The position numbers were made by a program, and so were the translations under genes. A stretch of DNA of 64,000 nucleotides from Symbiodinium natans (taxonomy: Eukaryota > Sar > Dinophyceae > Suessiales > Symbiodiniaceae): positions 866,501 through 930,500 of the forward strand of contig CAJNDS010000358.1 in NCBI GenBank assembly GCA_905221605.1. Direction: 5' to 3'. This document shows positions 1 to 7,766 of this stretch, piece by piece. The number at the start of each line of letters is the position of its first letter. Position 1 is the stretch's first letter. The notes beneath the pieces were generated by a model. The model was given only the letters and a program-made list of their open reading frames with translations. It searched no databases and was not told the origin of the DNA.

Positions 1-400
1 ACTCCAAAGCCCCAAAACCCCAAAACCCCAAAACCCCAAAGCCCCAAAACCCCAAAACCCCAAAACCCTAAACCGCAGGGGCGCATTGGCAGCTACGGGT
101 TGACAAAGGTTATGCAAGGGCTTACAGGGGTTCACAAAGGAGTTGCGACGTTCTACACAGGGTTTCCAGCTTCGAGGCCCCCAGGCCCTACAAATCGCCT
201 AAACCCCTAAACCCCTAAACCCCTAAACCCCTAAACCCCTAAACCCCTAAACCCCTAAACCCCTAAACCCCTAAACCCCTAAACCCCTAAACCCCTAAAC
301 CCCTAAACCCCTAAACCCCTAAACCTAAACCCTAACCCCTAAACCCCTAGCCCCTTACCCCCTAGACCTGAACCTTGTGACCAAGAACTGCTGCCTGCAG

Positions 401-449
401 GTACAAGGGCTTCACCGCCTACAACATCTCCAAGTTTGGCATGACCATG
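401..449 (+). CDS. Exon of a short-chain dehydrogenase/reductase (SDR)
   Basis: The exon follows an acceptor (CTGCAG) and reads YKGFTAYNISKFGMTM. This contains the SDR active-site Tyr-x-x-x-Lys (Y-N-I-S-K) with the usual following G-M. SDRs are NAD(P)-dependent oxidoreductases, and the sequence around the site is closest in style to HSDL2-type enzymes. A GC donor (GCCCCT) may follow the last ATG, but the frame stays open to a TAG at 472. No other exon of this gene was recognised in the window, so it is a partial gene entering from the left. Confidence 0.6.
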
Positions 450-815
450 GCCCCTCTTCATGCTTTCAACATGTAGGGCTTTGCTTATAGGGTTCGGGGG
501 GTTTAGGGTTTGTGGGTTTGGGGTTTAGGGTTTAGCATTTGGGGTTTGGGGTTTGGGTTTAGGGGCGCCCCAAAGCTAAGTCTCAGCCTCCACGCCTTGG
601 TACAGAGGCCCATGGCCATGGAGTTCGCAGCATAGACCCTGTGAATACCCACGCGGATGATTTTTGCATCGGACCGTACGGTTTCGGGTTGCTATAAGTG
701 GGGCTTTCGAAGAACCTGGGACCCAGAGTAGGCCCTTATTCCCATTTTTTTGGGTTCGGGTTCTCTTCTCACCCCCCCCGAAAACCAAAAAGGGCACCCT
801 TTGCATTCCTAGGTT

Positions 816-926
816 ACCCAAAGAGCCTAATATTGCTTAATTAAGGTATATGCCTTAAATCATATAGGGATCCTTAATATGATTTAAGGTATATTCCTTA
901 ATTAAGCAATATTGGGCTCTTTGGGT
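816..926. mobile_element. Palindromic MITE family A, copy 1
   Basis: A foldback element with ends CCCAAAGAGCC and GGGCTCTTTGGG, arms of about 50 bp and a centre around GGGATCC. It carries no coding capacity. It is the first of 13 copies in the window; it lies in the spacer or intron before the RBR chain and is bounded by TA on each side. Confidence 0.9.
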
Positions 927-988
927 ACTCCTGGGTCTAGGTAAGATGCCGCAGCGTTTGTTGCCTAGCAAGGGGAAGGAAGGAGCAG

Positions 989-1088
989 CATGCTGTGCAT
1001 GGGATGCGTTCCGCGGGAGGCGCCCCTACCCCTGGCGTTGCCCGAGCCGCCCAGAGATTTCGACGAGTCACCCGAGTCGAGGCTTGCT
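989..1088 (+). CDS. RBR gene exon 1 of the visible chain (upstream of RING1)
   Basis: The frame ends ...HPSRGL and splices into LCPICFE of the next exon. The GT donor (GTGCCC) is repeated exactly at the start of the next exon, a 6-bp direct repeat. The start is placed after the AG at 987-988 and is the least certain end; the true gene start lies upstream. Confidence 0.6.
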
Positions 1089-1318
1089 GTGCCCTTCCAG
1101 TGCCTTGGTGGCCCAGTGGTACCCTTTAGCCTTTTTTTGGTTCTGGGCTACCTTGTAAAGCAACCAACCCAGAACTTTGTCATAGTTGGGTAACATTTTA
1201 CATGTTTAAGGGTACTTACACCCAATAAGGAATACCAATTTTAATTTTTAATATTATCCCAATAATGAACTAGAGAAAAGGGTGCCCTTATTGGACTATG
1301 GCTTACTGGGCTACGAAG
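1089..1318. mobile_element. Intron made of a family G element with a family H element nested in it
   Basis: The outer element runs from GGTGGCCCAGTGGTACC to GGTGCCC...ACTGGGCTACG, the same ends as copies at 57.5 and 62.5 kb. Inside, 1185-1268 matches the element at 33.07-33.17 kb (GGGTACTT centre, ...TATCCCAA end). The whole unit is the first RBR intron, bounded by GTGCCC direct repeats. Confidence 0.75.
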
Positions 1319-1421
1319 GTGCCCGATTTGTTTTGAATCCTTCCCCGGGCAGTCTGGAAGTGTGATAGCAGTGCGATGCTCCCGAGCTCATCGCTTCTGC
1401 CGCCTCTGCCTAGCCCAGCAC
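1319..1421 (+). CDS. RBR gene exon 2: RING1
   Basis: Reads CPICFESF, then VRCSRAHRFCRLCLAQH: the first zinc ligands of RING1 (C-x2-C, C-x2-H-x2-C-x2-C). It is preceded by AG, and the GC donor (GCCTCT) lies in a GCCTC direct repeat shared with the next exon. Removing the intron with one repeat copy restores an open frame. Confidence 0.88.
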
Positions 1422-1440
1422 GCCTCTCGGTAGGCCCTTG

Positions 1441-1592
1441 GGACATGTCATATGTTCCTTTATTGGGTTCAAGAGGATCCCCTAAACCCGAAACCCGAAG
1501 CCCGAAACCCTAAACCCTAAACCCTAAACCCTAAACCCTAAACCCTAAACAACTTAGAGTTTTTTTCAGAGGGCTTTTAAGGGCCATCCTAG
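1441..1592. mobile_element. Family M element interrupted by a CCCTAAA array
   Basis: Left part (GGGTTCAAGAGGATC) and right part (TTTTTTCAGAGGG, CTTTTAAGGGCCATCCT) match the uninterrupted element at 6287-6373. Between them, at about 1481-1549, lies a CCCTAAA-type array that the other copy lacks. The unit forms RBR intron 2. Confidence 0.75.
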
Positions 1593-1649
1593 GCCTCCAC
1601 TCGGCGCTTGCCGCGCTGTCCTGGCGGAGGCTGCGACCACGAGCTGTCG
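1593..1649 (+). CDS. RBR gene exon 3: end of RING1
   Basis: Reads RRLPRCPGGGCDHELS, supplying the last Cys pair of RING1 at the usual spacing. The GA donor (GATCCC) matches the next exon start (GATGAG). Confidence 0.85.
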
Positions 1650-1709
1650 GATCCCCGGGGACGAAATGAAGCCTAAAAGGGTTTAGGGTTCATGTACCTT
1701 AATAGCTAG

Positions 1710-1795
1710 GGTTTAGGGTTTAGGGTTTAGGGTTTAGGGTTTAGGGTTTAGGGTTTAGGGTTTAGGGTTTAGGGTTTAGGGTTTAGGGGTTAGGG
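1710..1795 (+). repeat. TTTAGGG array
   Basis: About 12 heptamers following a truncated family C end (TTCATGTACCTTAATAG) in RBR intron 3. Confidence 0.95.
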
Positions 1796-1834
1796 TATGA
1801 TGACCCCAATTTCAGGGTTCATGTCGTTCCCTAG

Positions 1835-1895
1835 GATGAGGAGCTTGTTGAGATCTGCGGCGAAGGTTCGGAGGCGGCTGCTCGGAAGCGCAATG
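1835..1895 (+). CDS. RBR gene exon 4: RING1-IBR linker
   Basis: Reads [20 protein letters not shown] and ends with a GC donor (GCATCC). The following intron begins inside a 13-bp motif (CAATGGCATCCTT) that recurs at about 2037, and it holds a palindromic element with CTATA/TATAG ends. Confidence 0.8.
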
Positions 1896-1912
1896 GCATC
1901 CTTACACTTTTG

Positions 1913-2018
1913 CTATATCCCCCTCTGGGGAATTTATTTTCTATTTTTGGTTTCTGTAAAACCCAAGAGGATATTAAAAGTATTGTTGTTTTTTTTAAAT
2001 ATGGTTCTAAGGGGAGTA
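1913..2018. mobile_element. Family J element, copy 1
   Basis: Ends CTATATCCCC and GGGGAGTATAG; the interior (CCAAGAGGATATTAAAA) matches the element that fills the intron at 54490-54594. Confidence 0.75.
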
Positions 2019-2137
2019 TAGTTTTTGAGGTGCTAGCAATGGCATCCTTATACCCTTTTAAGGTTCTAGGCCATTTAGAATGATAGTACTTATTCGCTAG
2101 CGTGGCTACCGAGTCAAGCCACCTAAACTCTAAACCC

Positions 2138-2275
2138 GAATATATATATATATATATATATATATATCTACATATATACACACATGTATGTATGTATGTA
2201 TGTATGTATGTATGTATGTATGTATGTATGTATGTATGTATGTATGTATGTATGTATGTATGTATATATATATAT
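2138..2275. repeat. (AT)n then (TATG)n microsatellite
   Basis: Uninterrupted dinucleotide then tetranucleotide repeats. They account for the short ORFs on both strands here. Confidence 0.97.
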
Positions 2276-2484
2276 TATTTAGACCCAAAGCCCTAAGCCC
2301 TAATCGCAGCATCGGTGCCTGTCTGCCGCCTAGCCGGGAATAGTTACGATTTTCATTCCCCTTATGGTTCCTATATAAATATGACAGAAGGAATCGCCAA
2401 AACCCTATTCTATTTGTTAAGGCCCTTTTAACCCTAAACCCCAAACCCTATTAAGGCCCCTATATTAGGTGAGCAGCTTCCGAG

Positions 2485-2575
2485 ATGAGCTGCTGCTGCG
2501 AGCGATCTTTGTCCTCGGGGATGTCGTCCACTGCCCAAACCCATGCTGCGCCTCCATCATCAGTGCCTCGGAAAG
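2485..2575 (+). CDS. RBR gene exon 5: start of IBR
   Basis: Reads DELLLRAIFVLGDVVHCPNP. HCPNPCC is the usual first Cys group of an IBR (in-between-RING) zinc domain. The donor is GTAGGG, the first bases of a TTTAGGG array, so the intron starts directly in telomeric repeat. Confidence 0.85.
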
Positions 2576-2652
2576 GTAGGGTTTAGGGTTTAGGGTTTAG
2601 GGTTTAGGGTTTAGGGTTTAGGGTTTAGGGTTTAGGGTTTAGGGTTTAGGGT
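2576..2652 (+). repeat. TTTAGGG array starting at a splice donor
   Basis: Begins GTAGGGTTTAGGG immediately after RBR exon 5. The array supplies the donor. Confidence 0.9.
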
Positions 2653-3045
2653 TCGGGGTGATCACGTTTACCCTTTCGTAACCCCCTTAACCCGAAACTC
2701 CTCCAACCTCAGACCCTAAACCATCAAATCCACCGATAGATGGGCCCATTTCATCAGATGTTTCTTCATTTTTTGGTGTTTAGGGTTTAGGATATGGGGT
2801 TTAGGGTTTAAGGTTTAGGGCTTAGGGGTTTAGTTCATTTTTGTTTTTTGTTAGGGGGGGGGGGGGGGCGGTAGTATAAACAAGAGTTCCGGTACCGCTA
2901 GGGCCCCTAATAATTGGGTTGCTAGATCCAGTCCCTGGAATTACAAACCCTAAACCCCTAAACCCCTAAACCCCTAAACCCCTAAACCCTAAACTCCTGA
3001 ACCCCCTAAGCTTTAGACAGATGGCCGAGGTGTTGAGCCCGGAAG

Positions 3046-3115
3046 TGGCCGGCAGCGCGTGGCATGTTGCGACTGGCCTGCCTGGTGTACGACGTGCAGG
3101 CAACCCTACCACTAC
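3046..3115 (+). CDS. RBR gene exon 6: IBR
   Basis: Reads RVACCDWPAWCTTCRQPYHY, with the W-C-x2-C-x4-Y-H-Y signature of IBR domains. The upstream phase closes if the acceptor AG is at 3044-3045. The donor is GC (GCGGCT). Confidence 0.88.
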
Positions 3116-3243
3116 GCGGCTAGGCTGCCAGCTTGGGGTTGAGGTAGGGCGCAAGGCTCACTATTCCCGTTTTTCCCTAAACCCTAAACCCCAAACCCCA
3201 AACCCTAAACCCGAAACCCCTAAGCCCTTGCTGGGCAACCGAG

Positions 3244-3356
3244 GCCGTGGACTGTTGCGACGTGCAGGCTCTCCGTGACCAGTGGCTGCAGTGGGTGTCC
3301 CATGGGCGCTCGGTCTACAACCAGACGAAAGCACAACACGAAGAGTTCGAGCGACA
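3244..3356 (+). CDS. RBR gene exon 7: IBR end and linker helix
   Basis: Starts AVDCCDVQALRDQWLQW, then a charged stretch ending in HEEFERQ. This gives the final IBR Cys and the long helix that separates IBR from RING2. The GA donor (GAAGCT) shares GAAG with the next exon. Confidence 0.86.
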
Positions 3357-3540
3357 GAAGCTGGGCTGCTGTTAAATAATGCTGTTGGGCTTAGGTTCAC
3401 AGGGTTTGTAAATCAAACTTGCCATGACTTGAGTAGCAGTTGTTGTAGTTTCTTTCTTGTGGCGACATGATCTACCCTAGACCCTAACCGTAAACCCTAA
3501 ACCCTAAACCCTAAACCTCATTCCATTCCCAGAAGCCCAG

Positions 3541-3609
3541 GAAGAGAGCCCTGCAAGAAGCAACAGAGCGCCATGCCGAGTTGAAGCGCGACGAGGAGTG
3601 GAAGCAGAC
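3541..3609 (+). CDS. RBR gene exon 8: linker helix
   Basis: Reads KRALQEATERHAELKRDEEW, strongly charged and probably helical, ending KQT. The GA donor (GAACCT) shares GAAC with the next exon. Confidence 0.86.
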
Positions 3610-3927
3610 GAACCTAAGTTGCCGTTTCGAAACATCGGGTTTGGGGTTTAGGGTTTAAGGTTTGGGTTTAGGGTTTAGGGCCCTTTACATGGTATTGTAA
3701 AAGGATGTATTCGATATATACACATATACATATATACGTATATACATACACATATAGGGATACAGCGTGCAGAATCTGGCGTCCTTCTTCTTTTATTAGC
3801 TTTACTCTTATGTTTCTTATCTTATTTCTCCAATAACCAAGGGGGAAACGATTCAACTTTATTACTCCTACTAAATAAGGAAAGGCAAAAAGTTTAAAGT
3901 TCCACTGTTGGTACGAAAGCAGCCGAG

Positions 3928-3973
3928 GAACTGCCGAGAGTGTCCTCAATGCCGGCGTGTGGTGCAGAAGATC
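3928..3973 (+). CDS. RBR gene exon 9: start of RING2
   Basis: Reads NCRECPQCRRVVQKI, the first zinc ligands of RING2. A GC donor (GCTGCT) follows the Ile codon, so the intron sits just before the catalytic loop. Confidence 0.9.
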
Positions 3974-4067
3974 GCTGCTGGCTGGGAACATATTGGGGAT
4001 TCAAGGTTTTTGCGGGGGCTTAGGGTTTAGGGGTTTAGGGTTGAGGATGTAGGGTAAGGTTTGGGGT

Positions 4068-4136
4068 GTTCCCCCTTTTCTAACAGCCCCTAATAGGCAT
4101 TCTAATAGGACTGCCAGTGTAAGGGGGAACATCCCA
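4068..4136. mobile_element. Family D element, short copy
   Basis: Ends TGTTCCCCCTT and AAGGGGGAACATCCC with inner CTAACAG. Lies in RBR intron 9. Confidence 0.8.
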
Positions 4137-4255
4137 AGGTTTAGGGTTGAAGATTCAGGTGTCAGGGGTTTAAAAAGGTCAAAAGGTTTAGCTGCCCTGT
4201 AGACCCGTCAAACCCCCGAAAGCCCCCCCCCCCGCCCCACCCAAAAAAAAAAAAA

Positions 4256-4460
4256 ACTAAACCCCCAAACCCCCCAACCCCCAAACCCCCCAACCCCCAA
4301 ACCCCCAAACCCCCAAACCCCCAAACCCCCAAACCCCCAAACCCCCAAACCCCCAAACCCCCAAACCCCCAAACCCCCAAACCCCCCAAACCCCCAAACC
4401 CCCAAACCCCCAAACCCCCAAACCCCCAAACCCCCAGACCCCCAGACCCCCAAACCCCCA
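4256..4460 (-). repeat. CCCCCAAA array (variant telomeric octamer)
   Basis: About 25 units of CCCCCAAA with a few CCCCAGA changes. They explain the glycine/tryptophan-rich ORFs on the minus strand. Confidence 0.95.
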
Positions 4461-4573
4461 AACCCCTAAACCCTGAGAGATAGCCCTAAAAGCCCTAACC
4501 CCTAAACCCTAAGCCCTAAACCGGCCCTAAACCCTAAACCCTAAGCCCTGCACCCCAATCCCTGGGAGATGAG

Positions 4574-4660
4574 GATGGCTGCAACAGCATGGTCTGTGGC
4601 CAAGATGCCCACGGCGGCAACCTGCAGCAGGGGTGCGGGCATCGCTTCCAGTGGAACAAG
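4574..4660 (+). CDS. RBR gene exon 10: RING2 catalytic loop
   Basis: Reads DGCNSMVCGQDAHGG, then GCGHRFQWNK. By comparison with RBR ligases the Cys of DGCNSM is the ubiquitin-accepting residue. The GC donor is GCACCT, and a long TTTAGGG array begins 15 bp into the intron. Confidence 0.92.
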
Positions 4661-4675
4661 GCACCTCGGGGAGTT

Positions 4676-4801
4676 TAGGGTTTAGGGTTTAGGGTTTAGG
4701 GTTTAGGGTTTAGGGTTTAGGGTTTAGGGTTTAGGGTTTAGGGTTTAGGGTTTAGGGTTTAGGGTTTAGGGTTTAGGGTTTAGGGTTTAGGGTTTAGGGT
4801 T
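4676..4801 (+). repeat. TTTAGGG array
   Basis: About 18 perfect heptamers starting 15 bp after the GC donor of RBR exon 10. Confidence 0.97.
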
Positions 4802-5279
4802 TGCTTTGGGGCCTTTAGGGCTTTTTAGGACTTTTAGGACTTTTCGGGGTTGTGAGGTTAGGGGCTCGGGTTCAGCGGCTTAGGGTTTTAGGGGCTTAGT
4901 GTTAAGTTTAGGGGTTTATTTAGGGCTTTGGGCTTGATGTTGCAACCACTTAACCCTACCAAGCTTAACCTCTTTTTTCCTTAGTGACTGGAGAAGTAAG
5001 TAGCAGGGGCTGAAGTGTCCAGGCTTAGGTGTTATTAAGTAGGGAAGTTGGGAAGGTCGAGTGCTTTGGGGCTTGCTATCGTTTAGGGTTTAGGGTTTCG
5101 CTCAGTCTCGGACAAGCTGGAGATTAGAGTTTAGTGCTTTAAGGAGGCTTTAGGTGCTGAGGGCTTATGGAGTTCGCCTAAGCCCTGAACCCTGAACCCT
5201 AAACCCCAAACCCTAAACCCTAAACCCATTTTTGGGATTCTGGGTTTAGGGCTTAGGGCTACCAGGGTTTAGTAGCAAG

Positions 5280-5330
5280 GCGCGGGCATACCAAGCAGCT
5301 CCTGACTCCCGTCAGCTGCCCCTGCTGAAC
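5280..5330 (+). CDS. RBR gene exon 11: spacer after RING2
   Basis: Reads ARAYQAAPDSRQLPLLN in phase with both neighbours. The GT donor (GTGGCT) resembles the next exon start (GTAGCC). Confidence 0.8.
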
Positions 5331-5463
5331 GTGGCTTGGCTTTCTTCTAGCCCTAAACCCTAAACCCTAAACCCTATCCCTAAACCCAAACCCTAAACCC
5401 TAAACCCTAAACCCTAAACCCTCGACCCTAAACCTTAGGAGGGGGGTTCAGCAGTCAGCCAAG

Positions 5464-5524
5464 GTAGCCGATGTGAGAGTGCGTGGTTCCGGAGTTCGAC
5501 ATCCATTCTGCAGATGCTCTAGAT
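5464..5524 (+). CDS. RBR gene exon 12: first half of ZZ finger
   Basis: Reads VADVRVRGSGVRHPFCRCSR. The terminal T joins GC of the next exon to make a zinc-binding Cys codon. The donor is GTAACT. Confidence 0.82.
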
Positions 5525-5537
5525 GTAACTTGGCAAT

Positions 5538-5935
5538 TTTAGGGTTTATAGGGTTTAGGGTTTAGGGTTTAGGGGTTTATGGGGTTTATAGGGGTTTGTA
5601 GGGTTTATAGGGTTTATTAGGGTTTATAGGGTTTATTAGGGCTTATAGGGCTTATAGGGTTTATAGGGTTTATAGGGTTTATAGGGTTTGTAGGGTTTAT
5701 ACGGCTTATAAGTTTTATGGGGTTTATAGGGTTTATAGGGCTTATAGGGTTTATAGGGTTTATAGGGTTTATAGGGTTTATAGGGCTTATAGGGTTTATA
5801 GGGTGTATGGGGTTTATGGGGTTTGTAGGGTTTATACGGTTTATAGGGCTTATAGGGTTTGTAGGGTTTATAGGGCTTATAGGGTTTATAGGGTTCATAG
5901 GGTTAATAGTTTATAGGGTTTAGGGTTTAGGACCA
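5538..5935 (+). repeat. TTTATAGGG variant array
   Basis: About 40 units of a 9-bp variant (TTTATAGGG, with TTTGTAGGG and CTTATAGGG forms). They give the Gly-Phe-Ile and Pro-Ile-Asn ORFs. A second such block lies at 36.87-37.19 kb. Confidence 0.95.
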
Positions 5936-6032
5936 ACTTTCCCCTACTTGATGTCCGGAAAAGAGAGCCCTAAACCCTAAGCCCTAAGCCCTAAGCCCTA
6001 AACCCTAAACCCTAAACCCTAAACCCAAGAAG

Positions 6033-6119
6033 GCAAGGAGTGCATTGTCGGCCCACGCTTCAGATGCATCCACTGCCCCGACTACAACTTGTGCGCGAGC
6101 TGCGACGGCGACCTTTCTG
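6033..6119 (+). CDS. RBR gene exon 13: ZZ zinc finger core
   Basis: Reads KECIVGPRFRCIHCPDYNLC, then ASCDGD. ZZ fingers are small protein-binding zinc domains, and the G-P-R-F-R-C...D-Y-N-L-C pattern is typical. The donor is GA (GATTCT). Confidence 0.9.
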
Positions 6120-6133
6120 GATTCTTAGTCGGT

Positions 6134-6238
6134 GTAGGGTTTAGGGTTTAGGGTTTAGGGTTTAGGGTTTAGGGTTTAGGGTTTAGGGTTTAGGGTTTAG
6201 GGTTTAGGGTTTAGGGTTTAGGGTTTAGGGTTTAGGGG
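6134..6238 (+). repeat. TTTAGGG array
   Basis: About 15 perfect heptamers shortly after the GA donor of RBR exon 13. Confidence 0.97.
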
Positions 6239-6286
6239 TACAAGTAGTAGGGGGAATTGAGGGCATGAGGTGCCCTACTAGGTTTT

Positions 6287-6373
6287 GGGACATTTTGTAT
6301 GTTCCCTTATTGGGTTGAAGAGGATCATACTGAAGAATCTGTCTCAGACAGGGTTTTAAGTGCCATCCTGGCC
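6287..6373. mobile_element. Family M element, uninterrupted copy
   Basis: Matches both flanks of the array-split copy at 1441-1592 (TTGGGTTGAAGAGGATC, TTTTAAGTGCCATCCT). It lies in RBR intron 13. A third partial copy is at about 60727-60790. Confidence 0.7.
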
Positions 6374-6417
6374 TATATGAATCCCTAAAAGGGCAGGTAA
6401 TAGGGGGGATGTAAGGT

Positions 6418-6535
6418 TCCTACAAACTCCAGAAAGTTGGAAAATGGTTCAAGGATGATTCGAGCTGGGATTCCCTTTAGTTTTCCTTTTGAGGTGTGAG
6501 GATAAGGATGTTCCAACTTTTTGGAGTTTACTGTA
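6418..6535. mobile_element. Family L palindromic element
   Basis: Inverted ends AAACTCCAGAAAGTTGGAA and TTCCAACTTTTTGGAGTTT. A diverged relative lies at about 24695-24855. Confidence 0.65.
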
Positions 6536-6627
6536 GTCCCTTCAGGGGTATGTACTAGGGGATATAAGGTGCCTAATTCCCTCCTTCCCTAGCTCAGAAC
6601 CAAACAAAGGCGATGCTTCTGGGGCAG

Positions 6628-6698
6628 GGCGCCATCCTGCTTCGCACGTCTTCCAGATACTCTTCAAGCCGGAATATGACCTCCGAGCATACCTTCCG
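6628..6698 (+). CDS. RBR gene exon 14
   Basis: Reads RHPASHVFQILFKPEYDLRA, then YLP. The His pair continues the ZZ-type ligand set. The GT donor (GTGCCT) shares GTG with the next exon. Confidence 0.82.
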
Positions 6699-6792
6699 GT
6701 GCCTTTCAATGCAGAGACTAAACCCTAAGCCCTAAGCCCTAAACCCTAAACCCTAAACCCTAAACCCTAAACCTTAAGAGTTTAGGGCGAAG

Positions 6793-6870
6793 GTGGGATC
6801 GCGCGTGGTCATCGCAGATGGCTCCGTTTTCCAGGGCTTCGAAGGGGAAGTGCAGCACGAGATCTGCAAG
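6793..6870 (+). CDS. RBR gene exon 15
   Basis: Reads VGSRVVIADGSVFQGFEGEV and follows an acceptor in TTTAGGGCGAAG. The segment resembles small beta domains found near ZZ fingers, but I do not name a family. The donor is GA (GATGTG). Confidence 0.75.
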
Positions 6871-7048
6871 GATGTGGCGACCTGGGTTTAGGGTTTAGGG
6901 TTTCGGGTTTAGGGTTTCGGGTTTAGGGTTTAGGGTTTAGGGTTTAGGGTTTCGGGTCTACGGGTTTCGGCTAGAGCTCGATCTATCTCAGCCGCCCTTA
7001 CCTGTAGAGCGTGCTTCCTGGGTCTCGTACTTGGAGCATGTACTACTT

Positions 7049-7175
7049 CGTGTCCCCAAGAACCCCCCCCAAAAAAATAAAGATTATGATTCCTTATAAG
7101 GGTTAATTATATTAGGGCCAGGGATTGTTATCTTCTTTTGTGTTTTTTTGCGGGGAGGGTTCTTAAGTAACTTCA
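7049..7175. mobile_element. Family F element, copy 1
   Basis: Ends AAGAACCCCCC and GGGTTCTTAAGTAAC; forms most of the last RBR intron. Other copies are at 20184-20300, 29995-30106, 32042-32172, 55063-55175 (nested) and 63513-63624. Confidence 0.75.
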
Positions 7176-7191
7176 TTTCCTGCAAGTTGAG

Positions 7192-7218
7192 GACACCAAA
7201 GATGGCCACGAGTTTCCA
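7192..7218 (+). CDS. RBR gene exon 16 (tentative)
   Basis: Nine codons (DTKDGHEFP) between AG and a possible GC donor (GCAGCC). The upstream intron holds a palindromic element ending GGTTCTTAAGTAAC. Downstream exons of this gene were not identified. Confidence 0.5.
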
Positions 7219-7582
7219 GCAGCCCCCGCATGCTAGAGCTCAAAGCCTAATTAATAGTTCTAGCCCTACAGCATGGATGACTGCGCGTGCGATGCATGTG
7301 TAAGTCTCTTAACCCCTAAACCCTAAACTTTAAGCCCTAAACCTTAAATCCTAAACCCTAAACCCTAAAGCCGTAAGCCCTAAGCCCAAAGCCCAAAGCC
7401 CAAAAAGCCCAGCCCTAAGCCCCAATGCACAAGGACGTTGGTTCACAAGACACCGCTTGCAGGATAGCGTTCGGAATGATTGTTAAGGCCCCTGTAGCCC
7501 TAGCCCTAAACTCTAAACCCTAAACCCTAAACCCTTTTAGGGTTCATTTGGTCCCCAAGGTAATTAAGGCCCCTTTTAGTAG

Positions 7583-7635
7583 GATGTCTTCCTGGTGCAC
7601 ATCCCGGCCGCAGACGAATTCAAGCAGCTGCACCG
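7583..7635 (+). CDS. Orphan exon DVFLVHIPAADEFKQLH
   Basis: Open between AG and a GT donor (GTCCCG). The exon lies exactly between two arms of an inverted repeat (7539-7559 and 7643-7662). Family unknown; it could belong to the RBR gene or to the next one. Confidence 0.55.
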
Positions 7636-7766
7636 GTCCCGGGGGGACCAAATTGAACCCTGAAAGGGTTTAGGGTTTAGGGTTTAGGAGTACGTACCCT
7701 AACAGGGGATTATAGTAGTATTGGGTATGTCACCCCCATTTTTTGTCGGTTCGTTTGGTCCTGAAG

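Larger units (their letters stand above)
989..7218 (+). other. Locus: RBR E3 ubiquitin ligase with C-terminal ZZ finger (16-exon chain)
   Basis: The span covers all exons that join in phase into one protein of about 390 residues (partial at both ends). Order: RING1 (CPIC...HRFC..CL), IBR (CPNPCC...WC..C..PYHY), a charged helical linker, RING2 (CPQC...DGCNSMVCG...GCGHRFQW), a ZZ-type finger (C.RC..C..CIVGPRFRC..C..Y.LC..C), then a GFEGEV-containing segment. RBR ligases accept ubiquitin from E2 onto a RING2 cysteine and pass it to substrate. The expected catalytic Cys is the one in DGCNSM. Introns run from 94 to 619 bp; donors are 5 GT, 5 GC and 5 GA, and all acceptors are AG. Exact closure of phase at all 15 junctions is the main support. 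Confidence 0.88.

Noticed and set aside
193-345. Possible chromosome end (telomere) at the left edge
   Set aside because: Arrays in both orientations occur throughout the window with genes between them; none forms a terminal tract at an end of the sequence.
5617-5923. Repetitive Asn-Pro-Ile and Gly-Phe-Ile proteins (also 36862-37074, 4162-4461)
   Set aside because: Direct translations of variant telomeric arrays.
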